Notes: generated by a model not told the origin, from the letters alone. A DNA stretch of 64,000 nucleotides from Thermomonas sp. (GCF_020850895.1 NZ_JADZDS010000022.1:27516-91515); one strand, 5' to 3'. Positions 10,373 to 18,423 are shown, counted from the first letter of the stretch. Numbers and translations are program-made.

Positions 10373-11274
10373 CGCGAAGCGCCATCCGGTTGGCGCTTGA
10401 AGCGGCGATGCAGCCAGAGGTACTGGCTGGGAGCGTCGCGCACCATCGCTTCGATGGCGGCGTTCACGCGGCTGGTGTCCTGCACGGCATCCTCGGTCGG
10501 GAAGGGGTCAAGCGGCTGGCCGACGCGCAGGATGTAGCGGCCACCGTCGCGGCGATGGAAGAACGGCACCACCGCGCAGCCGGTCATGCGTGCGAACTGG
10601 TGGGTTGCGGTGATGGTGGCGGCCGGAATGCCGAAGAACGGCGCGAACACAGTGTCCTTGCCGAGCATGTCCTGATCCGGCGCGTACCACAGTACGCCGC
10701 CGCCCTTGAGGTGGCGCAGTGCGGCGCGGGTGTCGCGGTTGCCGAACATCGCGTAGGCATAACGCAGACGTCCGCGCAATACCGCCCATTCCATCACGGG
10801 ATCCTTGTAACGGCGATACATCCCGGCCAGTGTGATGTGGTCGCAGAGCAGGCGGCCACACAATTCCAGGGTCATGAAGTGGCCCGAGACCAGCAACACA
10901 CCACGGCCTTGGTTGCGCAAGCGTTCCAGAATCTCCAATCCCTCGATGCTGGCGCTGGCGCGCAATGGCGAAATTTCGCCCCACCAGGCGCGCGCGAATT
11001 CGAACAGGCCGATGCCGACATCGCGAAAATTCGCACGCAACAGCGTCTCGCGCTCGGTTTCGGCAAGCTCCGGCAGGCACAAGCGCAGGTTGGTGCGTGC
11101 CGCACGCCTGCGCGAGACGGCAAGCCACAGGGCCAAACGGCCGAGCACCGCGCCCAACGCGCGTTGCAGCGGCCATGGAAGCTGCGCCATCGCCATGTAC
11201 ACGCCCACGCCCAGCCAGGCCAGCCAGTGGCGCGGGGCGAACGAGGGACGAGGCGGTGGCGCAACAGTCATCAC
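10363..11274 (-). CDS. lpxL: Lipid A biosynthesis lauroyl-type acyltransferase
   Basis: LpxL-type enzymes transfer a secondary acyl chain onto Kdo2-lipid IVA at the inner membrane. This 303-residue protein has an N-terminal hydrophobic helix (about 15-45) and the HX4E catalytic motif as HFMTLE near residues 132-137, followed by YRRYKDP and the GVLWYAPDQD segment typical of LpxL/LpxM/LpxP. The sequence does not show which acyl chain or position it uses, so the symbol stands for the family. It is divergent from waaA with a 41-base gap; both act on the same lipid A precursor. Confidence 0.93.
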   Translation of the reverse strand: MMTVAPPPRPSFAPRHWLAWLGVGVYMAMAQLPWPLQRALGAVLGRLALWLAVSRRRAARTNLRLCLPELAETERETLLRANFRDVGIGLFEFARAWWGEISPLRASASIEGLEILERLRNQGRGVLLVSGHFMTLELCGRLLCDHITLAGMYRRYKDPVMEWAVLRGRLRYAYAMFGNRDTRAALRHLKGGGVLWYAPDQDMLGKDTVFAPFFGIPAATITATHQFARMTGCAVVPFFHRRDGGRYILRVGQPLDPFPTEDAVQDTSRVNAAIEAMVRDAPSQYLWLHRRFKRQPDGASRYD

Positions 11275-11315
11275 GGGGATTCTACCGGGCGCCGCTGCTC
11301 CGCTATCCTTTGCGG

Positions 11316-12611
11316 ATGCGGGCCGACTTCATCGAACGCGCGTTGCGTGGCCTGTATTCGGCCACCCTGTACCTATTGGTGCCGATCACCCTGTACCACC
11401 TGATCTGGCGTGGGTTCCGTCAGCGTGCCTATTTCCAGCGCTGGGACGAGCGCTACGCCAACTATTCGCCTGCCGGCGTCGCCGCGCCGGTGTGGTTGCA
11501 CGCGGTCTCGGTCGGTGAAGTGAACGCGGCTGCGCCGCTGGTCAATCGCCTGCGCATGCAGCGGCCGGACCTGCGGGTGGTGGTCACCACGATCACGCCG
11601 ACGGGGTCCGAGCGCGTGCTTGCACTGTGGGGCGATGCGGTCACCCACGTCTACCTGCCCTATGACCTGCCCGGCGCGGTGGCGCGCTTTCTCGACCAGT
11701 TTCGACCCGCCCTGGCGCTGATCGTGGAAACCGAGTTGTGGCCGAACCTGCTGTTCGGTTGCCGTGACCGCGGTATCCCCACCCACATCCTCAATGCGCG
11801 GCTATCGGCGCGCTCGCTGCGTGGCTACCGGGTGCTGGCACCGCTGATCCGGCGCGCGCTGGCCAGCGTGCGCTTGGTCGCCGCGCAGTCGCAGGACGAT
11901 GCCCGCCGCTTCGAACGGCTCGGCGCGGCACCGGAGCGGGTCAAGGTGACCGGCAACCTGAAATTCGATATTCCGCCGCCGCAGACCGCCGGGTTCGTTC
12001 AGGCGTTCCGCGGTGCCCTCGGCCAGGACCGGCCAGTGTGGATTGCCGCCAGCACGCACGAGGACGAGGAAGCGCCGGTGCTGGAAGCGCACCGCCTGCT
12101 GCGCGTCGCACACCCGGGTGTCTTGCTGCTGTGGGCACCGCGGCACCCGGAGCGCTTCCGCGCGGTGGCCCAACGCGCGCGCGAGGCCGGGCTGAAGGTG
12201 GCCAGCCGCAGCGTCGAGACCTGGCCGCAGCCCGACACCGACGTGTTCGTGATCGACACCCTCGGCGAGTTGACCAGTTTCTATGCCTGCGCCCGCGTGG
12301 CCTTCGTCGGCGGCAGCCTGCAGTCGATCGGCGGCCACAACTTGCTGGAGCCGGCGGCGACCGGCACCGCGATCCTCAGCGGTCCGCAATTGCACAACTT
12401 CGTCGACATCGCCCGCCGTTTGCGCGAGGCGCAGGCGATGCGGGTGGTTGATGATGCGGTCACCCTCGCCGACGCGCTGGGTGCGCTGTTCGGCGACGAA
12501 AAAGCGCGAACAGCCATGGCCGCCAATGCAGCACGACTGCTGGAAGAAGGTCGCGGTGCCTTGGACCGGACACTGGATCTGATTGCGCCGGTGCTGCCGG
12601 AGGCGGGGTGA
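11316..12611 (+). CDS. waaA: 3-deoxy-D-manno-octulosonic acid (Kdo) transferase
   Basis: WaaA (KdtA) adds Kdo to lipid IVA, joining lipid A synthesis to the LPS core. The 431-residue length fits the family (about 425). An N-terminal membrane anchor (about 7-27) is followed by a GT30 domain with WLHAVSVGEVNAA, the ETELWPNLL segment, and the C-terminal VFVGGSLQSIGGHNLLEPAA donor-site region. The start at 11316 is the ATG immediately before the membrane segment. The genes for both early acylation and Kdo addition thus sit head to head, and a glycosyltransferase/ligase pair lies on the far side of lpxL. Confidence 0.97.
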   Translation: MRADFIERALRGLYSATLYLLVPITLYHLIWRGFRQRAYFQRWDERYANYSPAGVAAPVWLHAVSVGEVNAAAPLVNRLRMQRPDLRVVVTTITPTGSERVLALWGDAVTHVYLPYDLPGAVARFLDQFRPALALIVETELWPNLLFGCRDRGIPTHILNARLSARSLRGYRVLAPLIRRALASVRLVAAQSQDDARRFERLGAAPERVKVTGNLKFDIPPPQTAGFVQAFRGALGQDRPVWIAASTHEDEEAPVLEAHRLLRVAHPGVLLLWAPRHPERFRAVAQRAREAGLKVASRSVETWPQPDTDVFVIDTLGELTSFYACARVAFVGGSLQSIGGHNLLEPAATGTAILSGPQLHNFVDIARRLREAQAMRVVDDAVTLADALGALFGDEKARTAMAANAARLLEEGRGALDRTLDLIAPVLPEAG

Positions 12612-12646
12612 CCCGGGGAGGAAAACTCAACGCGCTGCGCATCCTC

Positions 12647-12733
12647 GTCATGCCCGCGTAGGCGGGCATCCATGGACGTTTTTGCTGTGTGAGAAAGCCA
12701 ACGTCCATGGGTCCCCGCTTTCGCGGGGACGAC
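12647..12733. repeat. Inverted pair of REP-like units
   Basis: Two 34-base units face each other at 12647-12680 and 12700-12733. Each starts GTC, contains a GC-rich palindrome (CCCGC-x4-GCGGG type), and ends CCATGGACGTT towards the 19-base spacer. This is the layout of a bacterial interspersed mosaic element built from two REPs. It fills the gap between the convergent waaA and tolC genes, where folded RNA could act as a bidirectional terminator or stabiliser. REP units of this GTCATxCCCGC type are common in Xanthomonadaceae genomes. Confidence 0.85.
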
Positions 12734-12764
12734 GATGGAAATCAGCAATCTCCTTGTGATCGGA

Positions 12765-14093
12765 TCAGGGTGAAGCCAGACCTGCCTGGATCGGTTTGTC
12801 GGAGGTCAGCAGGCGGTTGATGTCCTCGAGGTCGGCCACGTCGAGGGAGCCAGCGGACTGTTCCAGCAGCAGCCTGCTTTGGAGGAAGCTGTATTTGGCC
12901 TGTGCATAGGCTTGCTGGGCCGAGAACAGCGTGCGCTGGTTGTTCAGGACGTCGAGCACGGTGCGGGTGCCGACTTCCAGCCCCACCTGCGAGGCGTCGT
13001 AGGCGCTCTGCGCCGACACCACCTCCAGTCGCCGTGCTTCAACTTCACTGATGCCGGTGACCACTGCCTGGTAGGCGCTGCGGGTGCTGCGCTCGATCGC
13101 ACGCTTGGTTTGTTCGACAGCCTCGGCGGCGCTGTCGCGCTGTGCCAGCGCGCTGCGCACGTTCGACTGGACGGCAAAGCCGGAGAAGATCGGAATGCTG
13201 ATGCTCAAGCCGACACTGGTGGAGGCGTGGTTGGGGCCGATGAACGCCGGATCGTACAGGCCGGTGATCGCCTTGCCGTAGCTGGCAGACAGCCCGACGG
13301 TCGGATAGTGGCCAGCACGGGCGGTGGCGACGCTGGCCTCGGCGGCCTCGAGGCTGGCTTGCTGTGCCTGCAGGGTGGGATTGGACGCCATGGCTTCGGC
13401 AACCCAATCGGCGGCGCTGCGTTGCGCCGGCAGGGCCGGCGTGAAGTCGTCAGGCAGGCCCTTGAGCACGCTGACCGGCGCATTGGTGATTTCAAGCAGC
13501 GCTTGGTAAGCGTCCTGAACCGCGTTGCGCGCCAGCATGGTGTTGGCGCGGGCACCGTCGTACTGGGCGCGCGCTTCGTGGACGTCGGTGATCGGAGCAA
13601 GGCCGACTTCCAGCCGCTTGCTGGCGTAGTCGAACTGCTTCTTGGCCGCCGCTTCCGCCGCCTCTGCTGCCGATAGCGTTTCCATCTGCACCAGCACGTT
13701 GAAGTAAGCCGCCGAAGTGCGGGTGATCAGGGTTTGCCCGGCCGCTGCCAGCGTATAGCCGCCAGCGCGGTCCTGTGCCTTGGCACCACGCAGTGCGCTG
13801 ATGTCGCCGTAGTCGAACAGGGTCTGCGACAGGTTCAGGCCCCAGGACCCGGTGCGGCCGTTGCCGCTGCCGTTGCTGTAACGGGTGGTGCCGATCGAGC
13901 CGCTGATGTGGGGCAGCAGCACCGAGCGCGCGATCACCGGCCGTTCGGCGGAGATCAGGCGGGCGGATTCGGCTTGGGCGAATTGCGGGTCACTGTTGCG
14001 TGCGTTCTGGTAGCTCTGCATCAGATCGTCCGCCTGCGCCGCGAACGGGGCGAGGGCGAGGACCAGGGCGATGGCAAGGGGATGACGCAGCAT
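12765..14093 (-). CDS. tolC: TolC-family outer membrane efflux channel
   Basis: TolC forms the trimeric outer-membrane channel of type I secretion systems and RND/MFS efflux pumps. This 442-residue precursor has a clear signal peptide (about 1-21, ending AAQA) and the duplicated outer-membrane-factor domain. Visible TolC features are YQNARNSDPQFAQAESAR at the N-terminus and YDASQVGLEVGTRTVLDVL in the second repeat. The long N-terminal extension of the open frame is rejected because it has no signal sequence. The methyltransferase gene lies 17 bases upstream on the same strand, an arrangement seen in many gammaproteobacteria. Confidence 0.95.
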   Translation of the reverse strand: MLRHPLAIALVLALAPFAAQADDLMQSYQNARNSDPQFAQAESARLISAERPVIARSVLLPHISGSIGTTRYSNGSGNGRTGSWGLNLSQTLFDYGDISALRGAKAQDRAGGYTLAAAGQTLITRTSAAYFNVLVQMETLSAAEAAEAAAKKQFDYASKRLEVGLAPITDVHEARAQYDGARANTMLARNAVQDAYQALLEITNAPVSVLKGLPDDFTPALPAQRSAADWVAEAMASNPTLQAQQASLEAAEASVATARAGHYPTVGLSASYGKAITGLYDPAFIGPNHASTSVGLSISIPIFSGFAVQSNVRSALAQRDSAAEAVEQTKRAIERSTRSAYQAVVTGISEVEARRLEVVSAQSAYDASQVGLEVGTRTVLDVLNNQRTLFSAQQAYAQAKYSFLQSRLLLEQSAGSLDVADLEDINRLLTSDKPIQAGLASP

Positions 14094-14110
14094 GACGCGA
14101 TTCCTTCGGT

Positions 14111-14764
14111 TTACAGGGTGAACGCAGGCACCGGCTCGGCACCCGCGAGGTACGGGAGATCGGTTTCGAACAACGATTCGACGCGGCTGCCGTTGACCTC
14201 GCGGTGCACCACGACCGCCTCCATTGCCGGTGAATGGCCGCGGACCAGGAACAGACGGCCACCCGGATTGAGCCATTCGACGAACTGTGATGGCAACTCC
14301 GCCACGGCGCCAGTGACACATATCACGTCGAAGCGACGATCCGGGGTGCCGGCGAACACGTCGGCGGCGTGGACGGTGGCATTGGCAATGCCCTGGGCCG
14401 ACAGGCGCACACGCGCCGCATCAGCGAGGTCGGCATGGCGTTCGAGGCTGATGACTTCGCGTGCAAGCCGGGCCAAGCAGGCGGTGAGATAGCCGCTGCC
14501 GGTACCGATTTCCAGCACGCTCTCCTCCGCGCCCGGCAGCAGTGCCTGCAGCAAGCGGCCTTCCAGCACCGGCTTCATCATGGTCTCGCCGTGGCCGATG
14601 GGAAGCGCGATGTCAGCATAGGCAAGGCTGCGCAGGGCCGGGGCCACGAAGGCTTCGCGTGGCAGGCTGGCGAGCGTGTCGAGCACGCGCCCGTCGACCA
14701 CATCCCAAGGACGGATCTGCTGTTCCACCATGTTTTCGCGGGCGCGTGCGAGGTCGATGTTCAT
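14111..14764 (-). CDS. Protein-L-isoaspartate O-methyltransferase family protein
   Basis: A 217-residue SAM-dependent methyltransferase. The SAM-binding motif I reads LEIGTGSGYLTACLA near residue 85, and FDVICVTGAV gives motif II. Catalytic PCMT enzymes usually have ISQPYIV after PIGHGxT; here that place reads MMKPVLE. The isoaspartyl-binding part is therefore altered, as in the PCMT-like proteins often found next to tolC. Repair of damaged aspartate residues cannot be assumed, so no pcm symbol is given. Start ATG at 14764; cotranscription with tolC is likely. Confidence 0.85.
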   Translation of the reverse strand: MNIDLARARENMVEQQIRPWDVVDGRVLDTLASLPREAFVAPALRSLAYADIALPIGHGETMMKPVLEGRLLQALLPGAEESVLEIGTGSGYLTACLARLAREVISLERHADLADAARVRLSAQGIANATVHAADVFAGTPDRRFDVICVTGAVAELPSQFVEWLNPGGRLFLVRGHSPAMEAVVVHREVNGSRVESLFETDLPYLAGAEPVPAFTL

Positions 14765-14831
14765 GTCGGTAGGTCGTTGTATGGCGGGTCGTCAATTCTA
14801 ATGGGGCCCCGTCAATTGCTCCGCAGTTTGA

Positions 14832-14853
14832 GCGTGCTGGTACACCAGCACGC
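14832..14853. other. 22-base near-perfect palindrome between two genes
   Basis: GCGTGCTGGT (14832-14841) and ACCAGCACGC (14844-14853) are exact inverted copies separated by two bases. It lies in the 129-base gap between the TetR gene and the PCMT-family gene, both on the minus strand. No T-run follows on either strand, so a protein-binding site for the pcm-like/tolC promoter is as likely as a terminator. Confidence 0.5.
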
Positions 14854-14893
14854 GTGCCGGAAGTCATCGCCCCCGGTGCAGGTCGGCTGCCGT

Positions 14894-15535
14894 TCAGCGC
14901 CGGGCATAGGCGCGCAGAAAAAGATCGACCACGCTGGCGACGTGGGCCTTGGGTGTTGGCAGGGTCTTGCAGCAGCTCACGCCGATCAGGGCGCAGGCAT
15001 GGGGTTCGCCCTTGAGCAGGGTGAAAAAGTGGGTGGCCGCCATCGCCGGGTCGTCGATCTCCAATTCGCCACGGGCGATCCGCCGCTCCAGCAGGGCGGC
15101 GAAGGCCTCTTGCACGCGTCGGGGTCCAGCCTCCCACGCCAGTGCCGGCAGGCCGCTGGCCATTGCCTGCGGCGAGCACAGGATGCGGAAGCCGGCGATG
15201 GCCTCGGGGCTCATCACCATCGCGCAGAAGGCGGTGCCGATCTCGGTCAGGCGGCGCTTCAGCGGCACGCCCGGTCGGGGGTCGAACAACCTCGTTGGCA
15301 TGCCGTGTTCGCAGTGCGCGCGCACGGCTTCGGCGAACAGGCCGTCCTTGTCACCGAAATGGCTGTAGACGGTGAGTTTGGAGACGCCGGCTTCGGCTGC
15401 GATCTGGTCCATGCTGACCCGTTCGAAGCCCTCCAGCAGGAATAGCCGGGTGGCCGCGACAAGGATGGCCGCGCGCTTGGCGGGGTCCTTCGGTCGACCG
15501 GGGGTCGCGCTCTTGGAGGGTGTGGTGCGTTGCAT
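14894..15535 (-). CDS. TetR/AcrR-family transcriptional repressor
   Basis: A 213-residue regulator. The N-terminal helix-turn-helix domain (about 18-64) shows RAAILVAATRLFLLEGFERV followed by IAAEAGVSKLTVYSHFGDKD, a good TetR DNA-binding signature. The C-terminal ligand domain resembles the AefR-like TetR_C_7 group, whose members often control efflux pumps. No pump operon sits beside it; the nearest efflux gene is tolC on the same strand. A RAYT element now occupies the region directly upstream where a divergent target gene would usually be. Palindromes in its own promoter suggest autorepression. Confidence 0.88.
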   Translation of the reverse strand: MQRTTPSKSATPGRPKDPAKRAAILVAATRLFLLEGFERVSMDQIAAEAGVSKLTVYSHFGDKDGLFAEAVRAHCEHGMPTRLFDPRPGVPLKRRLTEIGTAFCAMVMSPEAIAGFRILCSPQAMASGLPALAWEAGPRRVQEAFAALLERRIARGELEIDDPAMAATHFFTLLKGEPHACALIGVSCCKTLPTPKAHVASVVDLFLRAYARR

Positions 15536-15547
15536 GGCATAAATAGT

Positions 15548-15590
15548 GGACTACTCAGTTCGGCAATTATAACATACCGGCCGGTTCAAT
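15548..15590 (-). promoter_or_regulatory. Promoter and candidate operator of the TetR gene
   Basis: On the minus strand TATAAT lies about 30 bases upstream of the TetR start codon and TTGAAC lies upstream of it, with a spacer shorter than ideal. Between them is the ten-base palindrome ACCGGCCGGT (15576-15585), preceded by CAT in the pattern ATACCGGCCGGT that recalls known TetR-family sites. A second palindrome, TAGTGGACTA, lies nearer the gene. The placement fits autorepression. Confidence 0.5.
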
Positions 15591-15599
15591 TTTTACGGA

Positions 15600-16406
15600 G
15601 ATCAATGGGGTCAGAGTCATTGATTTTTTCTCTGCTGGTAAGCGTACCTTTGCTTTGTGTATCAGGAGATCCTCGATGGCTCGATTGCCCAGGCTCCATC
15701 TCCCCGGATGTGCCCAGCATGTGATCCAGCGCGGCAACAACCGCGAGGCCTGTTTCTACGCTGAGGCGGATTACAAGGCTTACCTGGCCTTCCTGAAGGA
15801 TGCGGCGATCAAGCAGCAGGTGGCCATCCACGCATTCGTGTTGATGACCAATCACGTTCACCTGTTGCTGACGCCCGGCGACGAGTGGGGCGCCAGCCGG
15901 ATGATGCAGGCCTTGGGCCGGAAGTACGTGCAATACTTCAATTACACCCATGGCCGCAGCGGCACCTTGTGGGAGGGGCGGTACAAGTCGACGCTGGTGG
16001 ATGCCGACAATTATCTGCTGACGGTGTACCGCTACATCGAGCTGAATCCGGTGCGAGCCAGCATGGTGGAGCATGCGTCGGAATACCCGTGGTCAAGCTA
16101 CCACGGCAACGCCTTGGGCAAGCCGATTGCATTGCTGACGTCGCATCCGCTGTACTACCGCCTAGGCAAGACCGATGTCGAGCGACAGGCCGCCTACCGC
16201 GCGCTGTTTCGTGGGCGGATGCCGGAGCGGGATTTGACGGCGATTCGGGAAGCCACGAACAAGGCTTGGGTGCTGGGAGGTGATCGTTTCAAGGCGCAGA
16301 TCGAAGCCAGGACGGGCCGTCGACCGGTGCCGTCAGGACGGGGTGGGGATAGAAAGTCGGCGGCGTTCAAAGAGGCCAGAAATCAATGACTCTGACCCTA
16401 TTGATC
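15600..16406 (+). mobile_element. RAYT element bounded by 25-bp terminal inverted repeats
   Basis: The 25 bases at 15600-15624 (starting GATCAATGGGGTCAGAG) recur inverted at 16382-16406 with one mismatch. Between them lies a single REP-associated tyrosine transposase gene, whose stop codon is inside the right repeat. A partial second copy of the right end (CCCTATTGATCT) follows at 16410-16421 and reaches the stop codon of rpiA. The element sits directly upstream of the TetR gene. The GGGGTCAGAGT end sequence is common next to such transposases in proteobacteria. Confidence 0.85.
15676..16389 (+). CDS. REP-associated tyrosine transposase (RAYT)
   Basis: A 237-residue single-domain Y1 transposase of the IS200/IS605-like TnpA_REP group. 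The metal-binding HUH motif is HVH in MTNHVHLLL near residue 60. The family block GTLWEGRYKSTLVDAD and the YRYIELNPVRASMV segment follow; the tyrosine in YRYIELNP-type helices is the usual nucleophile region. RAYTs cut and join single-stranded DNA at REP hairpins and are thought to spread REP sequences. The start at 15676 has AGGAG eight bases upstream. The intact frame suggests a functional protein. Confidence 0.94.
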   Translation: MARLPRLHLPGCAQHVIQRGNNREACFYAEADYKAYLAFLKDAAIKQQVAIHAFVLMTNHVHLLLTPGDEWGASRMMQALGRKYVQYFNYTHGRSGTLWEGRYKSTLVDADNYLLTVYRYIELNPVRASMVEHASEYPWSSYHGNALGKPIALLTSHPLYYRLGKTDVERQAAYRALFRGRMPERDLTAIREATNKAWVLGGDRFKAQIEARTGRRPVPSGRGGDRKSAAFKEARNQ

Positions 16407-16421
16407 TTACCCTATTGATCT

Positions 16422-17069
16422 CTACAGCACCGTGACTGGCTCACCGCCGACGATCACCACGTCGGCGGCACGACGGGCAAACAGGCCGACGCAGACCACG
16501 CCCGGGATCTGGTTGAGTTCGCGTTCCAGCCCAACCGGATCGACGATGCGCAGGTTGTGCACGTCGAGGATGGCATTGCTGTTGTCGGTGACGAAGCCCT
16601 CGCGCCAGACCGGCTGACCACCGGTCTGGGCTAGGATCTTGCGGGCGACCAGGCTGCGCGCCATCGGAATCACTTCGACCGGCAGCGGGAAGGTGCCCAG
16701 CAGTGGGACCTGTTTGGCTGGGTCGATGATGCAGACGAATTTTGCACTGGCCTCGGCGATGATCTTTTCGCGGGTCAGCGCGCCGCCGCCGCCCTTGATC
16801 AGTCGCTTGTGCGGATCGCATTCGTCGGCGCCGTCCACGTACAGCGACAGCGGTCCGGCGGCATTGAGGTCGATGACGTCGATCCCGTGTGCCTTGAGTT
16901 GCGCGGTGCTGCGTTCGGAGCTGGAGACTGCCCCGCGGATGCGGCCTTTCCACGCGGCCAGCGCGTCGATGAAGTAGGCCACGGTGGAGCCGGTGCCGAC
17001 CCCGACGATCATGTCGTCTTCCAGGTAGTCGATGGCTTTCTGGGCGGCGCGTTGCTTGGCTTCGGACAT
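16422..17069 (-). CDS. rpiA: Ribose-5-phosphate isomerase A
   Basis: RpiA interconverts ribose 5-phosphate and ribulose 5-phosphate in the pentose phosphate pathway. The 215-residue protein matches the family length (E. coli 219). It contains [13 protein letters not shown] near residue 23, [24 protein letters not shown] with the catalytic Asp, Glu and Lys residues, and the closing DVVIVGG. The start MSEAKQ at 17069 was chosen over the long upstream frame, which is the shadow of the EVE gene. It follows the EVE and cyclo-ligase genes by 17 bases and is probably in their operon. Confidence 0.97.
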   Translation of the reverse strand: MSEAKQRAAQKAIDYLEDDMIVGVGTGSTVAYFIDALAAWKGRIRGAVSSSERSTAQLKAHGIDVIDLNAAGPLSLYVDGADECDPHKRLIKGGGGALTREKIIAEASAKFVCIIDPAKQVPLLGTFPLPVEVIPMARSLVARKILAQTGGQPVWREGFVTDNSNAILDVHNLRIVDPVGLERELNQIPGVVCVGLFARRAADVVIVGGEPVTVL

Positions 17070-17086
17070 GGGGAAGTTCGCTGGGA

Positions 17087-17557
17087 TCATTCGAGGGAGA
17101 GCAGCAGTTTCCACTGTGCAGCGGTGACCGGGAACACCGACAGCCGGCTGCCGCGCGCGGTCAGGGCGAAGCCTTCGCCGAGTGCGTCGCTGTGTTCGCG
17201 GATCGTCGCCAGTGGAATCAGGCGTTCCAGTTTGCGTTCGAAGGCGACGTCGACCAGGAACCAGCGCGGCTGTTCGCGGGTGGCCTTGGGGTCGTGGTAG
17301 TGCGACTTGGGATCGAATTGGGTTTCGTCGGGATAGGCGTGGCTCGCCACCCGCGCAATCCCGGCGATGCCGGGCATGGTGCAATTGGAGTGGTAGAGCA
17401 TCACCCCGTCGCCGACACGCATGCCGTCGCGCATGAAGTTGCGCGCCTGGTAATTGCGCACGCCGTTCCATGGCTCGGTGCCGACCCGCGCCAGATCGTC
17501 GATCGAGAACGCATCCGGTTCGGATTTCATCATCCAGTAGCGGCGGCGCGTGCTCAT
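17087..17557 (-). CDS. EVE domain-containing protein
   Basis: A 156-residue single-domain protein of the EVE family (PUA-like fold, related to YTH readers of modified nucleotides). The hallmark [15 protein letters not shown] opens the protein, and [23 protein letters not shown] and [10 protein letters not shown] form the predicted binding pocket. EVE proteins are thought to bind modified cytosine or similar bases in nucleic acids; the in vivo role here is unknown. Its start overlaps the stop of the cyclo-ligase gene in an ATGA, so translation is coupled. Confidence 0.92.
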   Translation of the reverse strand: MSTRRRYWMMKSEPDAFSIDDLARVGTEPWNGVRNYQARNFMRDGMRVGDGVMLYHSNCTMPGIAGIARVASHAYPDETQFDPKSHYHDPKATREQPRWFLVDVAFERKLERLIPLATIREHSDALGEGFALTARGSRLSVFPVTAAQWKLLLSLE

Positions 17558-18147
17558 TGGGGCTCCTCCGCGATCCAGGTGGCGTCTTCGCTGCAGATAG
17601 CGTCCAAGCGCACGTCCCAGGGCTCGACCGGGATCTGTTCGGTGCACTGGGTCGCGTAGGCGGCACCGACCAGCCATGGCGGTGCGGGCCGTTCGCGGCG
17701 GAAGGCGAGGCTGCGATCGTACCAACCGCCGCCCATGCCCAGCCTGTTGCCGGCGGCGTCGAAGCCGGTCAGTGGCACCAGAAGCAGGGACAATTCGGCC
17801 GCGCTGCGGCAGGCCTCCGGTGCCACGTCGGGTTCGGGAATGCCGAAGCGGTTTTCGACCAGCGGCGCACCGGTGCGCCATTCCGCGAATCGCAAACTGC
17901 CGTCCGCGTGCAGCACTGGCAGGCAGTAGGTCAGGGTTGGCGGCAGGTGCAACTGCAAGACATGCAGGCCGATTTCACCATCGACGGCCCAATAGCCGGC
18001 GACGCAACCATGCTGCGGGAAGAACGGCAGTTCGAGGATGCGTTCGGCCAGTGCTTCGGCGGCGGCAATGCGTTGTGCCGCAGTCAGCGCACGACGGCGC
18101 TCTCGCAACGCAGCGCGCAGGGTCGCGCGATCGGGGCTTGGGTTCAC
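17554..18147 (-). CDS. 5-formyltetrahydrofolate cyclo-ligase
   Basis: Converts 5-formyl-THF to 5,10-methenyl-THF with ATP (E. coli ygfA/fau). The 197-residue protein shows [13 protein letters not shown] at the N-terminus, and the ATP-binding [16 protein letters not shown] close to the C-terminus. The frame runs upstream to 18408, but that part is the 6S RNA gene, so translation must begin later. GTG at 18147, just before the conserved N-terminal helix, is the most reasonable start, although its ribosome-binding site is weak. Position directly downstream of 6S RNA is conserved across gammaproteobacteria. Confidence 0.93.
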   Translation of the reverse strand: MNPSPDRATLRAALRERRRALTAAQRIAAAEALAERILELPFFPQHGCVAGYWAVDGEIGLHVLQLHLPPTLTYCLPVLHADGSLRFAEWRTGAPLVENRFGIPEPDVAPEACRSAAELSLLLVPLTGFDAAGNRLGMGGGWYDRSLAFRRERPAPPWLVGAAYATQCTEQIPVEPWDVRLDAICSEDATWIAEEPQ

Positions 18148-18180
18148 GCGCGGGGTGTCCGGAGATGCCGAGGAAAAGGC

Positions 18181-18358
18181 CTCCGCCGAGGCGATGCGTA
18201 CGTAACGACCTTGAACCAACGGTTCAAGTGGGAACGCGCAGCGGCCATCGGGCGTTCCGCTCACGGGCGGACTTGCACTCCCGGCAACTTTTGCATCCCC
18301 TGGGTCGTCATCTAGGGACAAGGCAAATGTTGCGCACGCTGTCGCACACGGCAGAGAG
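18181..18358 (-). ncRNA. ssrS: 6S RNA
   Basis: 6S RNA binds the housekeeping RNA polymerase holoenzyme by imitating an open promoter and lowers transcription in stationary phase. Evidence is position (between zapA and the folate cyclo-ligase gene, as in E. coli) and sequence. The conserved hairpin CTTGAACCGTTGGTTCAAG is present on the minus strand at about 18209-18227, close to the equivalent E. coli segment. The ends pair perfectly if one G-U is allowed: CTCTGCCG near 18350 with CGGCGGAG near 18181. The length of about 178 nt fits the usual 180-185. The ends are estimated from the closing stem. Confidence 0.9.
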
Positions 18359-18365
18359 CCGCTCC

Positions 18366-18371
18366 AATATA
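18366..18371 (-). promoter_or_regulatory. -10 box of the 6S RNA promoter
   Basis: TATATT on the minus strand lies eight bases before the inferred 5' end of 6S RNA. No good -35 hexamer is seen at the proper distance. Confidence 0.6.
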
Positions 18372-18423
18372 CCTCACTGCGCGGGCTTGTGTGACAGCTC
18401 TCGTGCACGGTGCCGGGCGGCGT

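Noticed and set aside
14832..14853. Palindrome as an intrinsic terminator of the TetR gene
   Set aside because: No T-tract follows on the minus strand, so it is listed only as a palindrome.
17554..18408. Folate cyclo-ligase extended to 18408 (284 residues)
   Set aside because: The extra 87 residues are the translation of 6S RNA and its promoter and have no family similarity.
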